Position numbers and translations under genes: made by a program. Below, piece by piece: positions 35,155-44,459 of a stretch of DNA of 64,000 nt; position 1 is the first letter of the stretch; each line of letters starts with the position of its first letter. The notes under the pieces are model-generated. The model searched no databases, was not told where the DNA came from, and worked only from the letters and a program-made list of their open reading frames with translations. Source of the DNA: Sphingomonas sp. S2M10 (GTDB lineage: Bacteria; Pseudomonadota; Alphaproteobacteria; Sphingomonadales; Sphingomonadaceae); contig NZ_JAAILI010000040.1 in assembly GCF_012650175.1 (NCBI RefSeq), positions 46,874-110,873 of the forward strand. Reading direction: 5' to 3'.

Positions 35155-35874
35155 ATGATCGATCTTCTTCTCAGCGCCGCGGCGGGCGGCATCGGCTCCC
35201 CGCTCGACATCTGGCAGCACATCGTGGCCGATTTCTCCAACCTCGGCGACCCGGCGGCACTCGCCGCGTTCGGATCGGTACTGATGATCGACCTGGTGCT
35301 GGCCGGCGACAATGCGATCGTCGTCGGCGCGCTGGCGGCGGGGTTGCCGGCAGAGCAGCGCAAGAAGGTGATCCTGATCGGTATCGGCGCGGCGCTGGTG
35401 CTGCGCATCGCCTTCGCACTGGTGGTCAGCTGGCTGATGGGGATCGTCGGGCTGATCTTCGCGGGCGGCCTGCTGCTGCTCTGGGTAAGCTGGAAATTCT
35501 GGCGCGAGATCCGTCACGGCGGCGAGAGCGCAGGCTCGGCGGAGATCGAGGGCGACGAACGCTCGGGCGTGCGCTCGGCACGCAGCTTTGCGGGGGCCGC
35601 CTGGGCGGTTGCCGTCGCCGATGTCTCGATGAGCCTCGACAATGTGCTGGCGGTCGCCGGCGCGGCGCGCGAGCACCCGGGCATTCTCGTGGTCGGGCTG
35701 CTGCTGTCGGTATTGCTGATGGGGCTCGCGGCGAATCTGATCGCGAAGCTGATCGATCGCCATCGCTGGATCGCCTATATCGGCCTTGCGGTGATCGTCT
35801 TCGTCGCGTGCAAGATGATCTATGAAGGCTGGGTCGGCACTGCCGAGACGGCGGGGCTCACCAGCCTGTTCTGA
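35155..35874 (+). CDS. TerC-family membrane protein (YjbE-like)
   Basis: The 239-residue protein has about seven membrane helices. It carries the TerC acidic motifs LMIDLVLAGDNAIVVGALA (first Asp-rich helix) and AVADVSMSLDNVLAVAGAA (the repeat), with the cytoplasmic loop between. TerC/YjbE proteins export manganese or metallate exoenzymes. I saw no yybP-ykoY-like leader in the 78 bp between the rho terminator and this gene. Confidence 0.9.
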   Translation: MIDLLLSAAAGGIGSPLDIWQHIVADFSNLGDPAALAAFGSVLMIDLVLAGDNAIVVGALAAGLPAEQRKKVILIGIGAALVLRIAFALVVSWLMGIVGLIFAGGLLLLWVSWKFWREIRHGGESAGSAEIEGDERSGVRSARSFAGAAWAVAVADVSMSLDNVLAVAGAAREHPGILVVGLLLSVLLMGLAANLIAKLIDRHRWIAYIGLAVIVFVACKMIYEGWVGTAETAGLTSLF

Positions 35875-35883
35875 GCCGTTAAT

Positions 35884-35924
35884 CCGCTCCCGCGCGCTTC
35901 CGAACGGAAGCGGGGCGGGAGCGG
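35884..35924. terminator. Long hairpin between convergent genes
   Basis: CCGCTCCCGC (35884-35893) pairs with GCGGGAGCGG (35915-35924), and an inner GCTTCCG/CGGAAGC stem extends it. No T tract. It lies between the terC-like and dienelactone hydrolase stops. Confidence 0.6.
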
Positions 35925-35933
35925 GAAGAGTGA

Positions 35934-36629
35934 TCAGCCGAGATGCTCGGCGAAGAAATCGGCCGTGCGCTTGTCGGCGAGCTGCGCGGCTTCTTCGGAC
36001 CGGCGCTTGCCCAATTCCGCGGCGAAGCCGTGATCCTCGCCCGGATAGTCGTACAGCGTCACCTTGGGATGATCATCCAGCCCTTCGTGCATCTTGGCCT
36101 GCACCTCGGGCGAGACGAAATGATCTGCGACCGGGATGTGCAGCATCAGCGGCTTGGCGATTGCGTGCTTCTCGCCCAGCAGCCCGTCGATCCCCACCGC
36201 ATAATAGCCGACGCTCGCATCGATGTCGGTACGTGTTGCAGTCATATAGGCCAAGCGGCCGCCCAGGCAGAAGCCGACCGCACCTACCTTGCCGCCGCCC
36301 AGCTCGGCGCGCGCGACCTGGATCGTCGATTCGATGTCGGCAATGCCCTTGTCCTGGTCGAACTTGCCGAACAGGTCGAATGCCTGCTGCATCTCCTCCG
36401 GAACATCGGCATCGAGTTCGATGCCCGGGCCCAAGCGCCAGAACAAGTCCGGCGCAATTGCCAGATAGCCCTCGCGTGCGAAGTCTTCGCACTTCTGGCG
36501 GATGCCTTCGTTCACGCCGAAGATTTCCTGGATCACGATGATTGCCGCGCGCGGGGTGCCTTCAGGACGCGCGACAAAGGCGGAGAAGCTGCCGCTCTCG
36601 TCCAGCGCGTCGATCGTCAGGGTGCTCAT
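35934..36629 (-). CDS. Dienelactone hydrolase family protein
   Basis: The 231-residue alpha/beta hydrolase has its nucleophile Cys in VGAVGFCLGGRLAYM, a catalytic Asp in IPVADHFVSPE and a His in PGEDHGFAAE. IVIQEIFGVNEGIRQKCEDFA is the family's N-terminal strand. Canonical enzymes open dienelactone rings in aromatic degradation, but housekeeping members have unknown esters as substrates. No aromatic pathway is nearby. It overlaps the following ogt gene by 4 bp. Confidence 0.88.
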   Translation of the reverse strand: MSTLTIDALDESGSFSAFVARPEGTPRAAIIVIQEIFGVNEGIRQKCEDFAREGYLAIAPDLFWRLGPGIELDADVPEEMQQAFDLFGKFDQDKGIADIESTIQVARAELGGGKVGAVGFCLGGRLAYMTATRTDIDASVGYYAVGIDGLLGEKHAIAKPLMLHIPVADHFVSPEVQAKMHEGLDDHPKVTLYDYPGEDHGFAAELGKRRSEEAAQLADKRTADFFAEHLG

Positions 36630-37111
36630 AGCAGATACTCTCCGGTTAAGCGCCGCTCATGATCGAGCAGCCAGGATTTGGTCATCGGGCCATGCCCGGC
36701 GGAGTAGGCGCCGAGCCCACCATCTTGATTCAGCACACGGTGGCAGGGCACCACCAGCGGAAAGGGATTACGCGCACAGAGCTGCCCGATCGCCCGCGCG
36801 CTGGAACCCAACGCGCGAGACAGCTCGCTATAGCTGATGGTCTTCCCGAACGGCACGGCGATCAGGCCATCCCGAAGGATAGCACCGCGCACAGTGGCGG
36901 TTGGCGCCAGTCGCAGGTCGAAATGGCGCCGCTCACCGGAGAACCATTGGGCGAGCTGTTCGACGGCCGCGCGCACGGCCGGGCTGCTGCCGCGAGCCGG
37001 CGCGCCTTCCGCGCCGATGCTGATCCGCTCCAAATGCCCTTCCGTGCCTTCGATCCGGATAGGGCCGATGGGCGTTGCGATCAGGGCATGGTCGCGCGCA
37101 TACATGAGCAT
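36626..37111 (-). CDS. ogt: Methylated-DNA--[protein]-cysteine S-methyltransferase
   Basis: The 161-residue suicide DNA repair protein removes alkyl groups from O6-guanine. The acceptor Cys is in FPLVVPCHRVLNQDGGLGAYS, and the DNA-binding helix is IAVPFGKTISYSELSRALGS followed by ARAIGQLCARN. Family length is normal. An ATG two codons into the gene is an alternative start. It is the first gene of a two-gene unit with the dienelactone hydrolase. Confidence 0.93.
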   Translation of the reverse strand: MLMYARDHALIATPIGPIRIEGTEGHLERISIGAEGAPARGSSPAVRAAVEQLAQWFSGERRHFDLRLAPTATVRGAILRDGLIAVPFGKTISYSELSRALGSSARAIGQLCARNPFPLVVPCHRVLNQDGGLGAYSAGHGPMTKSWLLDHERRLTGEYLL

Positions 37112-37157
37112 GGCCTAGCAGGGGGCCGGGGATGCGCTCAAGCGCGGAAGGAAGCTC

Positions 37158-37394
37158 ATGAAGATCAATGTCGAAGTCGAGTGCACGCCGGAAGAAGCGC
37201 GCCGCGCCATGGGCTTGCCGGACCTTACCCCGGTGCATGATCGCTATGTACAGCTGATGGTCAAGGCGATTGAGAGCCACGGCACGCCGGAAGGCTTCGA
37301 GCAGATGATGCGCAGCTGGGCGCCGATGGGTGAGGCGGGCATGAATTTCTGGCGCGGTCTGTTCGATGCGGCGACCAAGAAGCCGGGGAGCTGA
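37158..37394 (+). CDS. DUF6489 family protein
   Basis: The 78-residue soluble protein begins MKINVEVECTPEEARRAMGL and continues with DLTPVHDRYVQLMVKAIESHG, the pattern of a small alphaproteobacterial family found near mnmE. It has no known function. The mnmE start follows 9 bp after its stop, so the two are probably co-transcribed. Confidence 0.8.
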   Translation: MKINVEVECTPEEARRAMGLPDLTPVHDRYVQLMVKAIESHGTPEGFEQMMRSWAPMGEAGMNFWRGLFDAATKKPGS

Positions 37395-37403
37395 CGCACC
37401 CGC

Positions 37404-38687
37404 ATGGATACGATCTTCGCGGTTTCCAGCGGTGCGCCGCCGGCGGCGATCGCCGTCATGCGGATCAGCGGAACCCAGGCATTTGATTCGGTGCGCGCGC
37501 TCGCGGGAGAGATTCCTCCTCCGCGCCGCGCTGTGCTGCGAACGCTTCGAGATGCGGCGGGCGAGGTGCTGGACCACGCGCTGGTGCTGTGCTTCCCGGG
37601 TCCAGGGTCGGCCACGGGCGAGGATCTCGCCGAACTCCACCTTCATGGCGGTAGGGCCGTCGTTCGCGCGGTGGAAGCCGCACTGTCGGCGTTGCCGCAC
37701 TTGCGGGCAGCGGAAGCAGGTGAGTTCACCCGCCGCGCCCTGCTTCATGGTCGGCTCGATCTGAGTGAGGCGGAGGGGCTGGGCGACCTGCTGACGGCGG
37801 AGACCGAAGGCCAGCGGCGCGCGGCGATCCGCACCGCAGGTGGGGCGGTGCGGCAACATGCCGAGGACTGGACGATAAGGCTGCTCGGCATTGCAGCGCG
37901 GATTGAGGCCGAGCTCGATCATGCCGACGAGGATGATGTTGTGGGGCTAGATCCGCTCCCGGACCTTCGTGTCGCCGCGGCGGCGCTTGGTCAGGATATT
38001 GCGGCGGTGGCGGCGCGCCCGCCGGTGGAGCGGCTGCGCGACGGGTTGCGGGTGGTGCTGGGCGGTCCGCCCAACGCGGGCAAGTCGACGCTGTTCAACG
38101 CACTTGCCGAACGCGAGGCGGCGATCGTTTCTCCGATCGCGGGGACGACGCGTGATCGGATCGAAGTGCCCGTGGTGCGGGCAGGTCTCGCATGGCTGCT
38201 GATCGACACGGCAGGGCTTGCGGAGCATACCGAGGATCCCATTGAGGCAATCGGTGTGGCGCGGGCGCGCGATGCCGTGGCGGAGGCCGATCTGCTGCTG
38301 TGGCTGGGGGACGACCCGCCGCCGCCGCATGCCTGTGCGCTGTGGGTACATGCACGCGCCGACGCCGAGGGGCGTTCGCCAGCGCAGATCAATCAAGTGG
38401 TGGTTTCGGTTCGCCACGGCACAGGGCTCGAACAGCTCTGGCAGCGCATGTCGGAGGCGGCGGCATCGCTGCTGCCGCCTCCGGATCTTGTGGCGTTGAA
38501 TGCACGGCAACGGGGGTGGTGCGTTGCGGCGGCGGATGCGCTGGCGCGAGCGGCGGTCCTCGACAACCCGCTCCTTTTCGCGGAGGAACTTCGCGCTGCT
38601 CGACGCGCGCTGGATGCGATCACCGGGCGCGCTGGCGTCGAAGATGTGTTGGACGCGCTGTTCGGGAAGTTCTGCATCGGTAAATAA
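37404..38687 (+). CDS. mnmE: tRNA modification GTPase MnmE
   Basis: MnmE with MnmG makes the cmnm5 group at wobble uridine 34. The 427 residues hold an N-terminal folate-binding domain ([20 protein letters not shown]), a helical part, and an inserted G domain with [29 protein letters not shown] and [13 protein letters not shown]. The essential C-terminal Cys is in KFCIGK. A parS palindrome begins right after the stop, and mnmG is the next gene. Confidence 0.97.
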   Translation: MDTIFAVSSGAPPAAIAVMRISGTQAFDSVRALAGEIPPPRRAVLRTLRDAAGEVLDHALVLCFPGPGSATGEDLAELHLHGGRAVVRAVEAALSALPHLRAAEAGEFTRRALLHGRLDLSEAEGLGDLLTAETEGQRRAAIRTAGGAVRQHAEDWTIRLLGIAARIEAELDHADEDDVVGLDPLPDLRVAAAALGQDIAAVAARPPVERLRDGLRVVLGGPPNAGKSTLFNALAEREAAIVSPIAGTTRDRIEVPVVRAGLAWLLIDTAGLAEHTEDPIEAIGVARARDAVAEADLLLWLGDDPPPPHACALWVHARADAEGRSPAQINQVVVSVRHGTGLEQLWQRMSEAAASLLPPPDLVALNARQRGWCVAAADALARAAVLDNPLLFAEELRAARRALDAITGRAGVEDVLDALFGKFCIGK

Positions 38688-38707
38688 AGTGTTTCACGTG
38701 GAACACT
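38688..38707. promoter_or_regulatory. parS site 1 (mnmE-mnmG spacer)
   Basis: AGTGTTTCACGTGGAACACT is a 20-bp palindrome with one mispaired position. The 16-bp core (38690-38705) differs from consensus TGTTTCACGTGAAACA by one base. It is the only one of the four sites outside coding sequence. Confidence 0.85.
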
Positions 38708-38769
38708 CGTTTGACCGTTCCGCCGCACGTGCTCTGGACAATCTGCTCGCGAAGGCGTTTAGCGGCCCC

Positions 38770-40605
38770 ATGCAATTCGATGTGATCGTGATCGGTGGCG
38801 GCCATGCCGGCACGGAGGCGGCTGCGGCGGCCGCGCGCCGCGGCGCCCGCACGGCATTGCTCAGCTTCGATCTGACCAAGCTTGGCGCGATGTCGTGCAA
38901 CCCGGCAATCGGTGGTCTCGGCAAGGGCCATCTAGTCCGCGAAATCGACGCGCTTGACGGCTTGATGGCGCGGGCGGCCGATGCTGCCGGCATCCATTAT
39001 CGCATGCTCAACCGGTCAAAGGGCACGGCCGTGCAAGGGCCGCGGGTACAGGCCGATCGTGGACGCTATGCGGCTGCGATCCAGGCCATGCTGCGGGTAC
39101 AGGAAGGCCTGACCGTCATCGCCGGGGAAGCCGAAGCATTGATGCTGGAGGGCAGCCGCATCGCCGGCGTGCAGCTTCGCGACGGCACGGTGCTCGCCGC
39201 AGCCGCCGTCGTGCTGGCGACCGGCACTTTCCTAGGTGGTCGGCTGTTCCGTGGCGAAGAGCGGTTCGATGGCGGCCGGGTGGGCGAAGCCTCGGCACTT
39301 AGGCTCGCCGCGCAACTGCGCGAGTTGGCGTTGCCGATGGGAAGGCTGAAGACGGGCACGCCACCGCGTCTCGACGGACGGACAATCGACTGGGCGCGAA
39401 CTGAGACGCAGCCTTCAGACGAAGAGCCCTGGACCATGTCGCCGATGGTAGCGGCACGCCCGCTGCCGCAGCTGCACTGTGCCGTCACGCGCACCACGCA
39501 GGCCACGCATGATGCGATCCGTCGCGGGCTCGATCGATCGCCGCTGTTTACTGGCGCGATCGAGGCGCAGGGGCCGCGCTACTGCCCGTCGATCGAAGAC
39601 AAGGTGCATCGGTTCGGTGACCGCGACGGGCACCAGATATTCCTAGAGCCGGAAGCGCTGGATCATCACTGGATATATCCGAACGGGCTGTCGACTTCGC
39701 TGCCTGTAGATGTCCAGGCGGCGATGATCGCGTCGATCCCCGGGCTGGAAGACGCGACTATCACGGTGCCCGGCTATGCGGTGGAATATGACTATATCGA
39801 TCCGCGCGCACTCGATTCCACGCTCGCGTTGCCGTTGATCCCCGGCCTGTTCTTCGCGGGCCAGATCAATGGCACGACCGGCTATGAGGAGGCGGGCGGG
39901 CAGGGGCTCGTCGCCGGCGCCAATGCGGCCGCTTTGGCCCTGGAGGCAGTGCCCTTGGTGCTGGATCGCGCTACGTCCTATCTGGGGGTGATGATCGACG
40001 ATCTGGTGCTGCAGGGCGTGACCGAGCCCTATCGGATGCTGACCGCGCGTGCGGAGTTCCGGCTGCGGCTGCGCGCCCATAATGCAGAAACCAGGCTGGG
40101 CGCGATCGCCGACGTGCTTGGTCTCCTGGGGACCGAGCGGCGCGCGCGGCTGCAAGCGCGTGAAGCGGGTCGGGCCCAGCTGGACGCGCTGTTCGCCGTG
40201 GAGCGAACCGCGCACCAGCTCAACCAGCAAGGCGCCCCGGTTGCACAGGATGGCGCGCGTCGCCCCGCGCGGGAGTGGCTGCGATTTCCGGGTGTCGAGA
40301 TCGCGCACGTGCTCGACGTGACGCCGGAGGCTGATCCGGAGTTGCTTGCCGAATATGTTGAGGACGCCCGCTATGCCCCCTATCTGGAGCGTCAGGACGC
40401 CGAGGTGGCACAGCTTCGGACGAACGATGCGGTACGCCTGCACCCTGGTCTCGACTATGCGTCGATCCCAGGGCTCTCCAACGAAATGGTAGAACGGCTT
40501 TCGACGGCGACACCGGAAACATTGGGTGCGGCTGCGCGGATCCGTGGGATCACCCCGGCGGCTTTGTCGGCGATCCTTCTACACGCACGAAAGGTCGTCG
40601 CATGA
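38770..40605 (+). CDS. mnmG: tRNA uridine-5-carboxymethylaminomethyl modification enzyme MnmG
   Basis: This FAD protein has 611 residues and partners MnmE. The dinucleotide fold is [20 protein letters not shown], followed by [20 protein letters not shown], the catalytic-Cys regions ([20 protein letters not shown]), and the C-terminal helical domain [16 protein letters not shown] to [17 protein letters not shown]. The ATG at 38770 begins [11 protein letters not shown]. The frame is open earlier, but that part contains the parS sequence and mnmE overlap. The stop overlaps the rsmG start. Confidence 0.96.
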   Translation: MQFDVIVIGGGHAGTEAAAAAARRGARTALLSFDLTKLGAMSCNPAIGGLGKGHLVREIDALDGLMARAADAAGIHYRMLNRSKGTAVQGPRVQADRGRYAAAIQAMLRVQEGLTVIAGEAEALMLEGSRIAGVQLRDGTVLAAAAVVLATGTFLGGRLFRGEERFDGGRVGEASALRLAAQLRELALPMGRLKTGTPPRLDGRTIDWARTETQPSDEEPWTMSPMVAARPLPQLHCAVTRTTQATHDAIRRGLDRSPLFTGAIEAQGPRYCPSIEDKVHRFGDRDGHQIFLEPEALDHHWIYPNGLSTSLPVDVQAAMIASIPGLEDATITVPGYAVEYDYIDPRALDSTLALPLIPGLFFAGQINGTTGYEEAGGQGLVAGANAAALALEAVPLVLDRATSYLGVMIDDLVLQGVTEPYRMLTARAEFRLRLRAHNAETRLGAIADVLGLLGTERRARLQAREAGRAQLDALFAVERTAHQLNQQGAPVAQDGARRPAREWLRFPGVEIAHVLDVTPEADPELLAEYVEDARYAPYLERQDAEVAQLRTNDAVRLHPGLDYASIPGLSNEMVERLSTATPETLGAAARIRGITPAALSAILLHARKVVA

Positions 40606-41225
40606 CAGAAGCGGAAGCCCGCCTCTGGGTTCGCGAACGATACGGTGTTTCACGTGAAACACAGCTTGCTACATTTGGTTCGATCCTGACGACCGAGGCC
40701 GAGCATCAGAATCTGATTGCCCGCTCTACGTTGGAAAGCCTGTGGTCTCGTCATCTGACGGATTCGGCGCAGCTGGTTCCGCTGTCGGAGGGTGCGCCGC
40801 AGGGGGCCTGGCTTGACGTCGGGAGCGGGGCGGGGCTTCCTGGTCTCGTTGCCGCGTTGCTCACGGATCGCGTGGTCGTGTTGGTTGAGCCACGAGCAAA
40901 GCGCGTGCTGTTCCTGCGCGACGCCGCCGAGCGGCTCGGCATTGCCGATCGCGTCACCGTGATCGGTAGCAAGGTTGAGTCGTTTCGACCGGCGCTTCCG
41001 GTCGCGGTCGTTTCCGCGCGGGCGGTCGCCGAACTGTCGGCGTTGATGTTGTCCACAGTCCACTGCACGGATTTGTCCACAGTCTGGTTGCTCCCCAAAG
41101 GGCGCAGTGCACAATCGGAGGTGGATGCCGCGCGCGCGAAATGGCAAGGTCGGTTTCACGTGGAACCCAGCATCACGCAGCCGGACTCGGGCATCGTGGT
41201 CGCAACACAGATAGGCGCCAGATGA
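40602..41225 (+). CDS. rsmG: 16S rRNA (guanine-527-N7)-methyltransferase RsmG
   Basis: The 207-residue GidB-type SAM methyltransferase has motif [51 protein letters not shown] and LLPKGRSA. It is embedded between mnmG and parA with 4-bp overlaps on both sides. Two parS-like sites lie inside it, at codons 15-20 and 184-189. So do two TTGTCCACA boxes, around codons 150-160. Confidence 0.95.
   Translation: MTEAEARLWVRERYGVSRETQLATFGSILTTEAEHQNLIARSTLESLWSRHLTDSAQLVPLSEGAPQGAWLDVGSGAGLPGLVAALLTDRVVVLVEPRAKRVLFLRDAAERLGIADRVTVIGSKVESFRPALPVAVVSARAVAELSALMLSTVHCTDLSTVWLLPKGRSAQSEVDAARAKWQGRFHVEPSITQPDSGIVVATQIGAR
40646..40661. promoter_or_regulatory. parS site 2 (inside rsmG), exact consensus
   Basis: TGTTTCACGTGAAACA is an exact match to the ParB-binding consensus, extended to an 18-bp perfect palindrome (40645-40662). 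The codons read G-V-S-R-E-T. Confidence 0.95.
41049..41081 (+). promoter_or_regulatory. Two DnaA-box-like sequences in rsmG
   Basis: TTGTCCACAGTC occurs twice (41049 and 41073), 24 bp apart. Each TTGTCCACA differs from TTATCCACA by one base. Both lie in coding sequence. Confidence 0.4.
41152..41167. promoter_or_regulatory. parS-like site 3 (3' end of rsmG)
   Basis: GGTTTCACGTGGAACC keeps the GTTTCACGTG core and dyad symmetry but has three differences from consensus. It lies 55 bp before parA, where ParB could also influence parAB transcription. Confidence 0.65.
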
Positions 41226-42004
41226 TCACCATCACGATCGCCAATCAGAAGGGCGGGGTGGGCAAGACCACCACCGCCATCAATGTCGGCACCGCGCTCG
41301 CCGCCACTGGCCAGCGTGTGCTGCTGATTGACTTCGATCCGCAAGGGAACGCGTCGACCGGGCTAGGCATCGGGCGTGGTGACCGCGAGCATTCCAGCTA
41401 TGATCTGCTCGTGTCCGACGCAGATCTGGAAGACGTTGCGGTGCCGACCAGCGTGCCCGGGCTGGACGTGGTACCGGCGACGCAGGACCTGTCCGGCGCC
41501 GAGATCGAGCTGATCGAGTTCGAGGCGCGCACGCACCGGCTCGATGCCGCGATCAAGCGCCACCATGCCGAGCGGTGGGATGTGATCCTCGTCGATTGCC
41601 CGCCGTCTCTGGGCCTGTTGACGGTCAATGCTATGGTGGCGGCGCATGCCTTGCTCGTGCCGCTCCAGTGCGAATTCTTCGCACTCGAGGGCCTCAGCCA
41701 GCTGCTCAATACGGTCGAGCGGATCCGCACCCGGTTCAATCCCGGTCTGTCGATTCTTGGCGTCGCGCTGACCATGTATGATCGCCGCAACCGGCTGACC
41801 GATCAGGTTTCGGAAGACGTGCGGGCGGTACTGGGGCGCGTGGTGTTTAATACCGTGATCCCGCGCAACGTTCGCCTCTCGGAAGCGCCGAGCCATGGCG
41901 TGCCGGCGCTGATCTATGACCATCGCTGTGCCGGCTCCGAAGCCTATATCGCGCTGGCGCGCGAAGTGATTGATCGACTCCCCAAGCTCCAGAAGGCCGC
42001 ATGA
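41222..42004 (+). CDS. parA: Chromosome partitioning ATPase ParA
   Basis: The 260-residue Walker-type ATPase uses the nucleoid to pull ParB-parS complexes apart after replication. It has the deviant Walker A IANQKGGVGKTTTAINVGTA (with the signature Lys), DFDPQGNASTGLG, VILVDCPPSLGLLTVNAM and the C-terminal PRNVRLSEAPSHG. Length is typical of chromosomal Soj/ParA. The ATG at 41222 overlaps the rsmG stop, and parB overlaps its end by 4 bp. Confidence 0.96.
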   Translation: MITITIANQKGGVGKTTTAINVGTALAATGQRVLLIDFDPQGNASTGLGIGRGDREHSSYDLLVSDADLEDVAVPTSVPGLDVVPATQDLSGAEIELIEFEARTHRLDAAIKRHHAERWDVILVDCPPSLGLLTVNAMVAAHALLVPLQCEFFALEGLSQLLNTVERIRTRFNPGLSILGVALTMYDRRNRLTDQVSEDVRAVLGRVVFNTVIPRNVRLSEAPSHGVPALIYDHRCAGSEAYIALAREVIDRLPKLQKAA

Positions 42005-42897
42005 CCGATTCTCCCGCCGCCGCCCGCAAGCCTCGCCCCGGTCTTGGCCGCGGGCTTTCCGCATTGCTGGGGGACAGCCTTGCCGAGGAGCCGATCAAGG
42101 GCAACCCGACGAGCAGCTCCGGGGTACGGATGCTGCCGATCAGCTCGCTGGTCGCTGATCCGAACCAGCCGCGCCGCCACTTCGATGAGGAAGCTCTGGA
42201 CACGCTGGCCGAGTCGATTCGGACGCGCGGCCTGATCCAGCCGATCTTCGTGCGCCCGCATGGGCAGAGCTTCCAAATCGTCGCCGGCGAGCGGCGGTGG
42301 CGTGCCGCGCAGCGGGCACGGCTGCATGAAGTGCCGGTGATCGTCCGGGAACTGAACGACGCCGAGACGCTCGAGATCGCGCTGATCGAGAACATTCAGC
42401 GTCAGGACCTCAACGCGATCGAAGAAGCGGAGGGCTATGCCCGCCTGATCCGGGAGTTCGGGCATACCCAGGAAGCGCTGGGCAAGATCGTCCACAAGTC
42501 GCGCAGCCACATTGCCAATCTGCTCCGTCTGCTCGATCTTCCGGAGCCGGTCCGTGAAATGGTCGTGGATCGCTCGCTGGAGATGGGGCATGCGCGGGCA
42601 CTGATTGGCGCGCCGGATGCCGAAAAACTGGCGCAGGAGGTTGTTGCCAAGGGACTATCGGTACGAGACACGGAGAAGCTGGCACGCACCGCCAAACCCG
42701 CGCCCAAGCGGAAATCCGTCGAAGGCCGCACGGAGCTCGACCCCGATATTGCGGCCCTGGAGCGGCATCTGGGTGATGTGCTTGGCCTGCACGTCCGTAT
42801 CGGCCATGCGGAAAAAGGCGGCACGCTCACGGTTCAATATTCGACGCTCGATCAACTTGACATGGTCTGCCAAAGATTGAGCGGAGAACGCATCTGA
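42001..42897 (+). CDS. parB: Chromosome partitioning protein ParB
   Basis: The 298-residue CTPase clamp loads at parS and spreads along DNA. It has an N-terminal ParA-contact segment (RPGLGRGLSALLGD) and the CTP-binding pocket with GERRWRAAQRA and ENIQRQDLNAIEEAEGY. The helix-turn-helix is GHTQEALGKIVHKSRSHIAN, followed by a C-terminal dimer domain. All elements of chromosomal ParB are present, and four candidate binding sites lie within 5 kb. Confidence 0.96.
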   Translation: MTDSPAAARKPRPGLGRGLSALLGDSLAEEPIKGNPTSSSGVRMLPISSLVADPNQPRRHFDEEALDTLAESIRTRGLIQPIFVRPHGQSFQIVAGERRWRAAQRARLHEVPVIVRELNDAETLEIALIENIQRQDLNAIEEAEGYARLIREFGHTQEALGKIVHKSRSHIANLLRLLDLPEPVREMVVDRSLEMGHARALIGAPDAEKLAQEVVAKGLSVRDTEKLARTAKPAPKRKSVEGRTELDPDIAALERHLGDVLGLHVRIGHAEKGGTLTVQYSTLDQLDMVCQRLSGERI

Positions 42898-42959
42898 TCT
42901 GGTTCCTCTGTCCTTTGTGGCAGGGTTGACCTTCTGCAATCACATGGCAACTTTGTGCC

Positions 42960-44162
42960 ATGCTGCTCTTCGCACAAGATCGGGCATCAACCCTGTCCTT
43001 CGACTTCCCGCTGTCACGCACTGCGGCGCTGGAACGTCTCGCCGCCTTCGTGCCTGAGGCTGGCCGAACCTACGCCGAACGGCGCGGCCAGGATGCAGGG
43101 CCTGGTCGGCATCAGGCGGTCTCTCGCCTTTCGGCTTCGCTGCGTCGGCGGCTGATCAGCGAGGAAGAGGTGGCGCGCGCAGTCGTAACCGCTCATGGAT
43201 CCGATGCTGCTGCGAAGTTTCTCCAGGAGCTGTTCTGGCGCACCTATTGGAAAGGATGGCTGGAACAGCACCCAACGGTTTGGCGTACATGGCAACAGGC
43301 ATGCGCCTATTATCTCGACAAGATCCCGGCGGGATATGCGCGTGCCGTGGCGGGGCGAACCGGCATCGACGCGTTCGATGGCTGGGTACAGGAGCTCTGC
43401 GACACCGGCTATTTGCACAATTGGGCTCGGATGCAATTTGCATCCATATGGGTTTTCACCCTAGGGCTCCCCTGGGAATTGGGAGCGGCATTTACGCTCA
43501 CGCATCTGGTGGATGCTGACCCTGCATCCAATACGCTTTCCTGGCGCTGGGTTGCTGGGTTGCAGACTGCCGGGAAATATTACCTCGCCGACGCTCAGCG
43601 CATTCAAAGACAAACGGGGGGGCGGTTCAACCCACAGGGTCTAGCGACACAAGCGCATGTTCCACGTGAAACATCTGTCATTGAGACACGGGATCTGCTC
43701 CCGCCTACCCCTATCGATCTTCGTGCACCCACACTGCTGTTGTTGACACCCGAGGATCTTTCGCTGGAGACACAATCGGCACTTGATGCGCTTCCTGTTG
43801 CAAGGGTTGTAGCGTGCCGCAGCCATTGCCACGGGGCCGCAGACATTGCCGCAGTCGCGGACGGTCTGCAGCGCGCGTCGAGCCACTGGCAGGTCCCCGC
43901 CGCCTGGCTAGACGATTTGGGCGACGTCGCCGCGCTAGCGAACACGCAAAGTCTAACCCAGATCGTGACGGGATATGCGGCGGTCGGGCCTACCGCCGAT
44001 GCTCTCGCCGAACATCGCGCGATGTCCGTACTGCGGATTACAGAATATCGGCGAAGTTGGGACGAGCGAGCTTGGCCGCTCTGTCGCAAGGGCTATTTCG
44101 CCTTTGCCAAGTCCATACCCATGCTGCTCGCCGCAGCAGGCATCGGTAGCAGCGAAGAGTAA
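42960..44162 (+). CDS. Photolyase-type FAD-binding domain protein with C-terminal alpha/beta-like part
   Basis: The 400 residues start without the usual N-terminal alpha/beta domain. Residues about 40-230 are the FAD-binding helical domain of the photolyase/cryptochrome family: KFLQELFWRTYWKGWLEQHP, FDGWVQELCDTGYLHNWARM, NTLSWRWVAGLQTAGKYY and RFNPQG. Residues about 255-385 look like alternating strands and helices, possibly a relocated antenna-like domain. Whether it repairs DNA or senses light is unknown. A parS site encodes the linker (codons 233-238). It lies 62 bp after parB. Confidence 0.8.
   Translation: MLLFAQDRASTLSFDFPLSRTAALERLAAFVPEAGRTYAERRGQDAGPGRHQAVSRLSASLRRRLISEEEVARAVVTAHGSDAAAKFLQELFWRTYWKGWLEQHPTVWRTWQQACAYYLDKIPAGYARAVAGRTGIDAFDGWVQELCDTGYLHNWARMQFASIWVFTLGLPWELGAAFTLTHLVDADPASNTLSWRWVAGLQTAGKYYLADAQRIQRQTGGRFNPQGLATQAHVPRETSVIETRDLLPPTPIDLRAPTLLLLTPEDLSLETQSALDALPVARVVACRSHCHGAADIAAVADGLQRASSHWQVPAAWLDDLGDVAALANTQSLTQIVTGYAAVGPTADALAEHRAMSVLRITEYRRSWDERAWPLCRKGYFAFAKSIPMLLAAAGIGSSEE
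43658..43673. promoter_or_regulatory. parS site 4 (inside photolyase-like gene)
   Basis: TGTTCCACGTGAAACA is exactly the reverse complement of site 1, one base from consensus, with an 18-bp palindromic extension ATGTT...AACAT. The codons read H-V-P-R-E-T. Confidence 0.82.
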
Positions 44163-44459
44163 TCTAGCCTCTATTTGGTAAAGCTAGGGTAAACGCGGAG
44201 GGCCGAAGTCGGAAGCGGTCGCGACATGCGAGCAGCGCTGACCGAAAAGCGGCAGAGCTTCCGCGAGAATGTTCGCTAAGCGGCCTTGCCTGATAGCCCA
44301 TCTTGCCTTGAGCCCAAACGCGCTCTGCCCAGCACAGTAGGACGATTCGACGGTCGGGAAGGGTACACCTCGTGGAAAAGAAGTGGCCAGACTACCTTTG
44401 CCGCCGCCGTCCAACCGCATCTCCTTGCATCCTCGCTATGTATCGCGCACCAAGATTGC
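44163..44459. other. Intergenic stretch upstream of upp
   Basis: About 300 bp without a convincing gene. The upp frame is open through part of it, but the family N terminus starts at 44460. I see no clear terminator, repeat or RNA gene. Confidence 0.5.
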
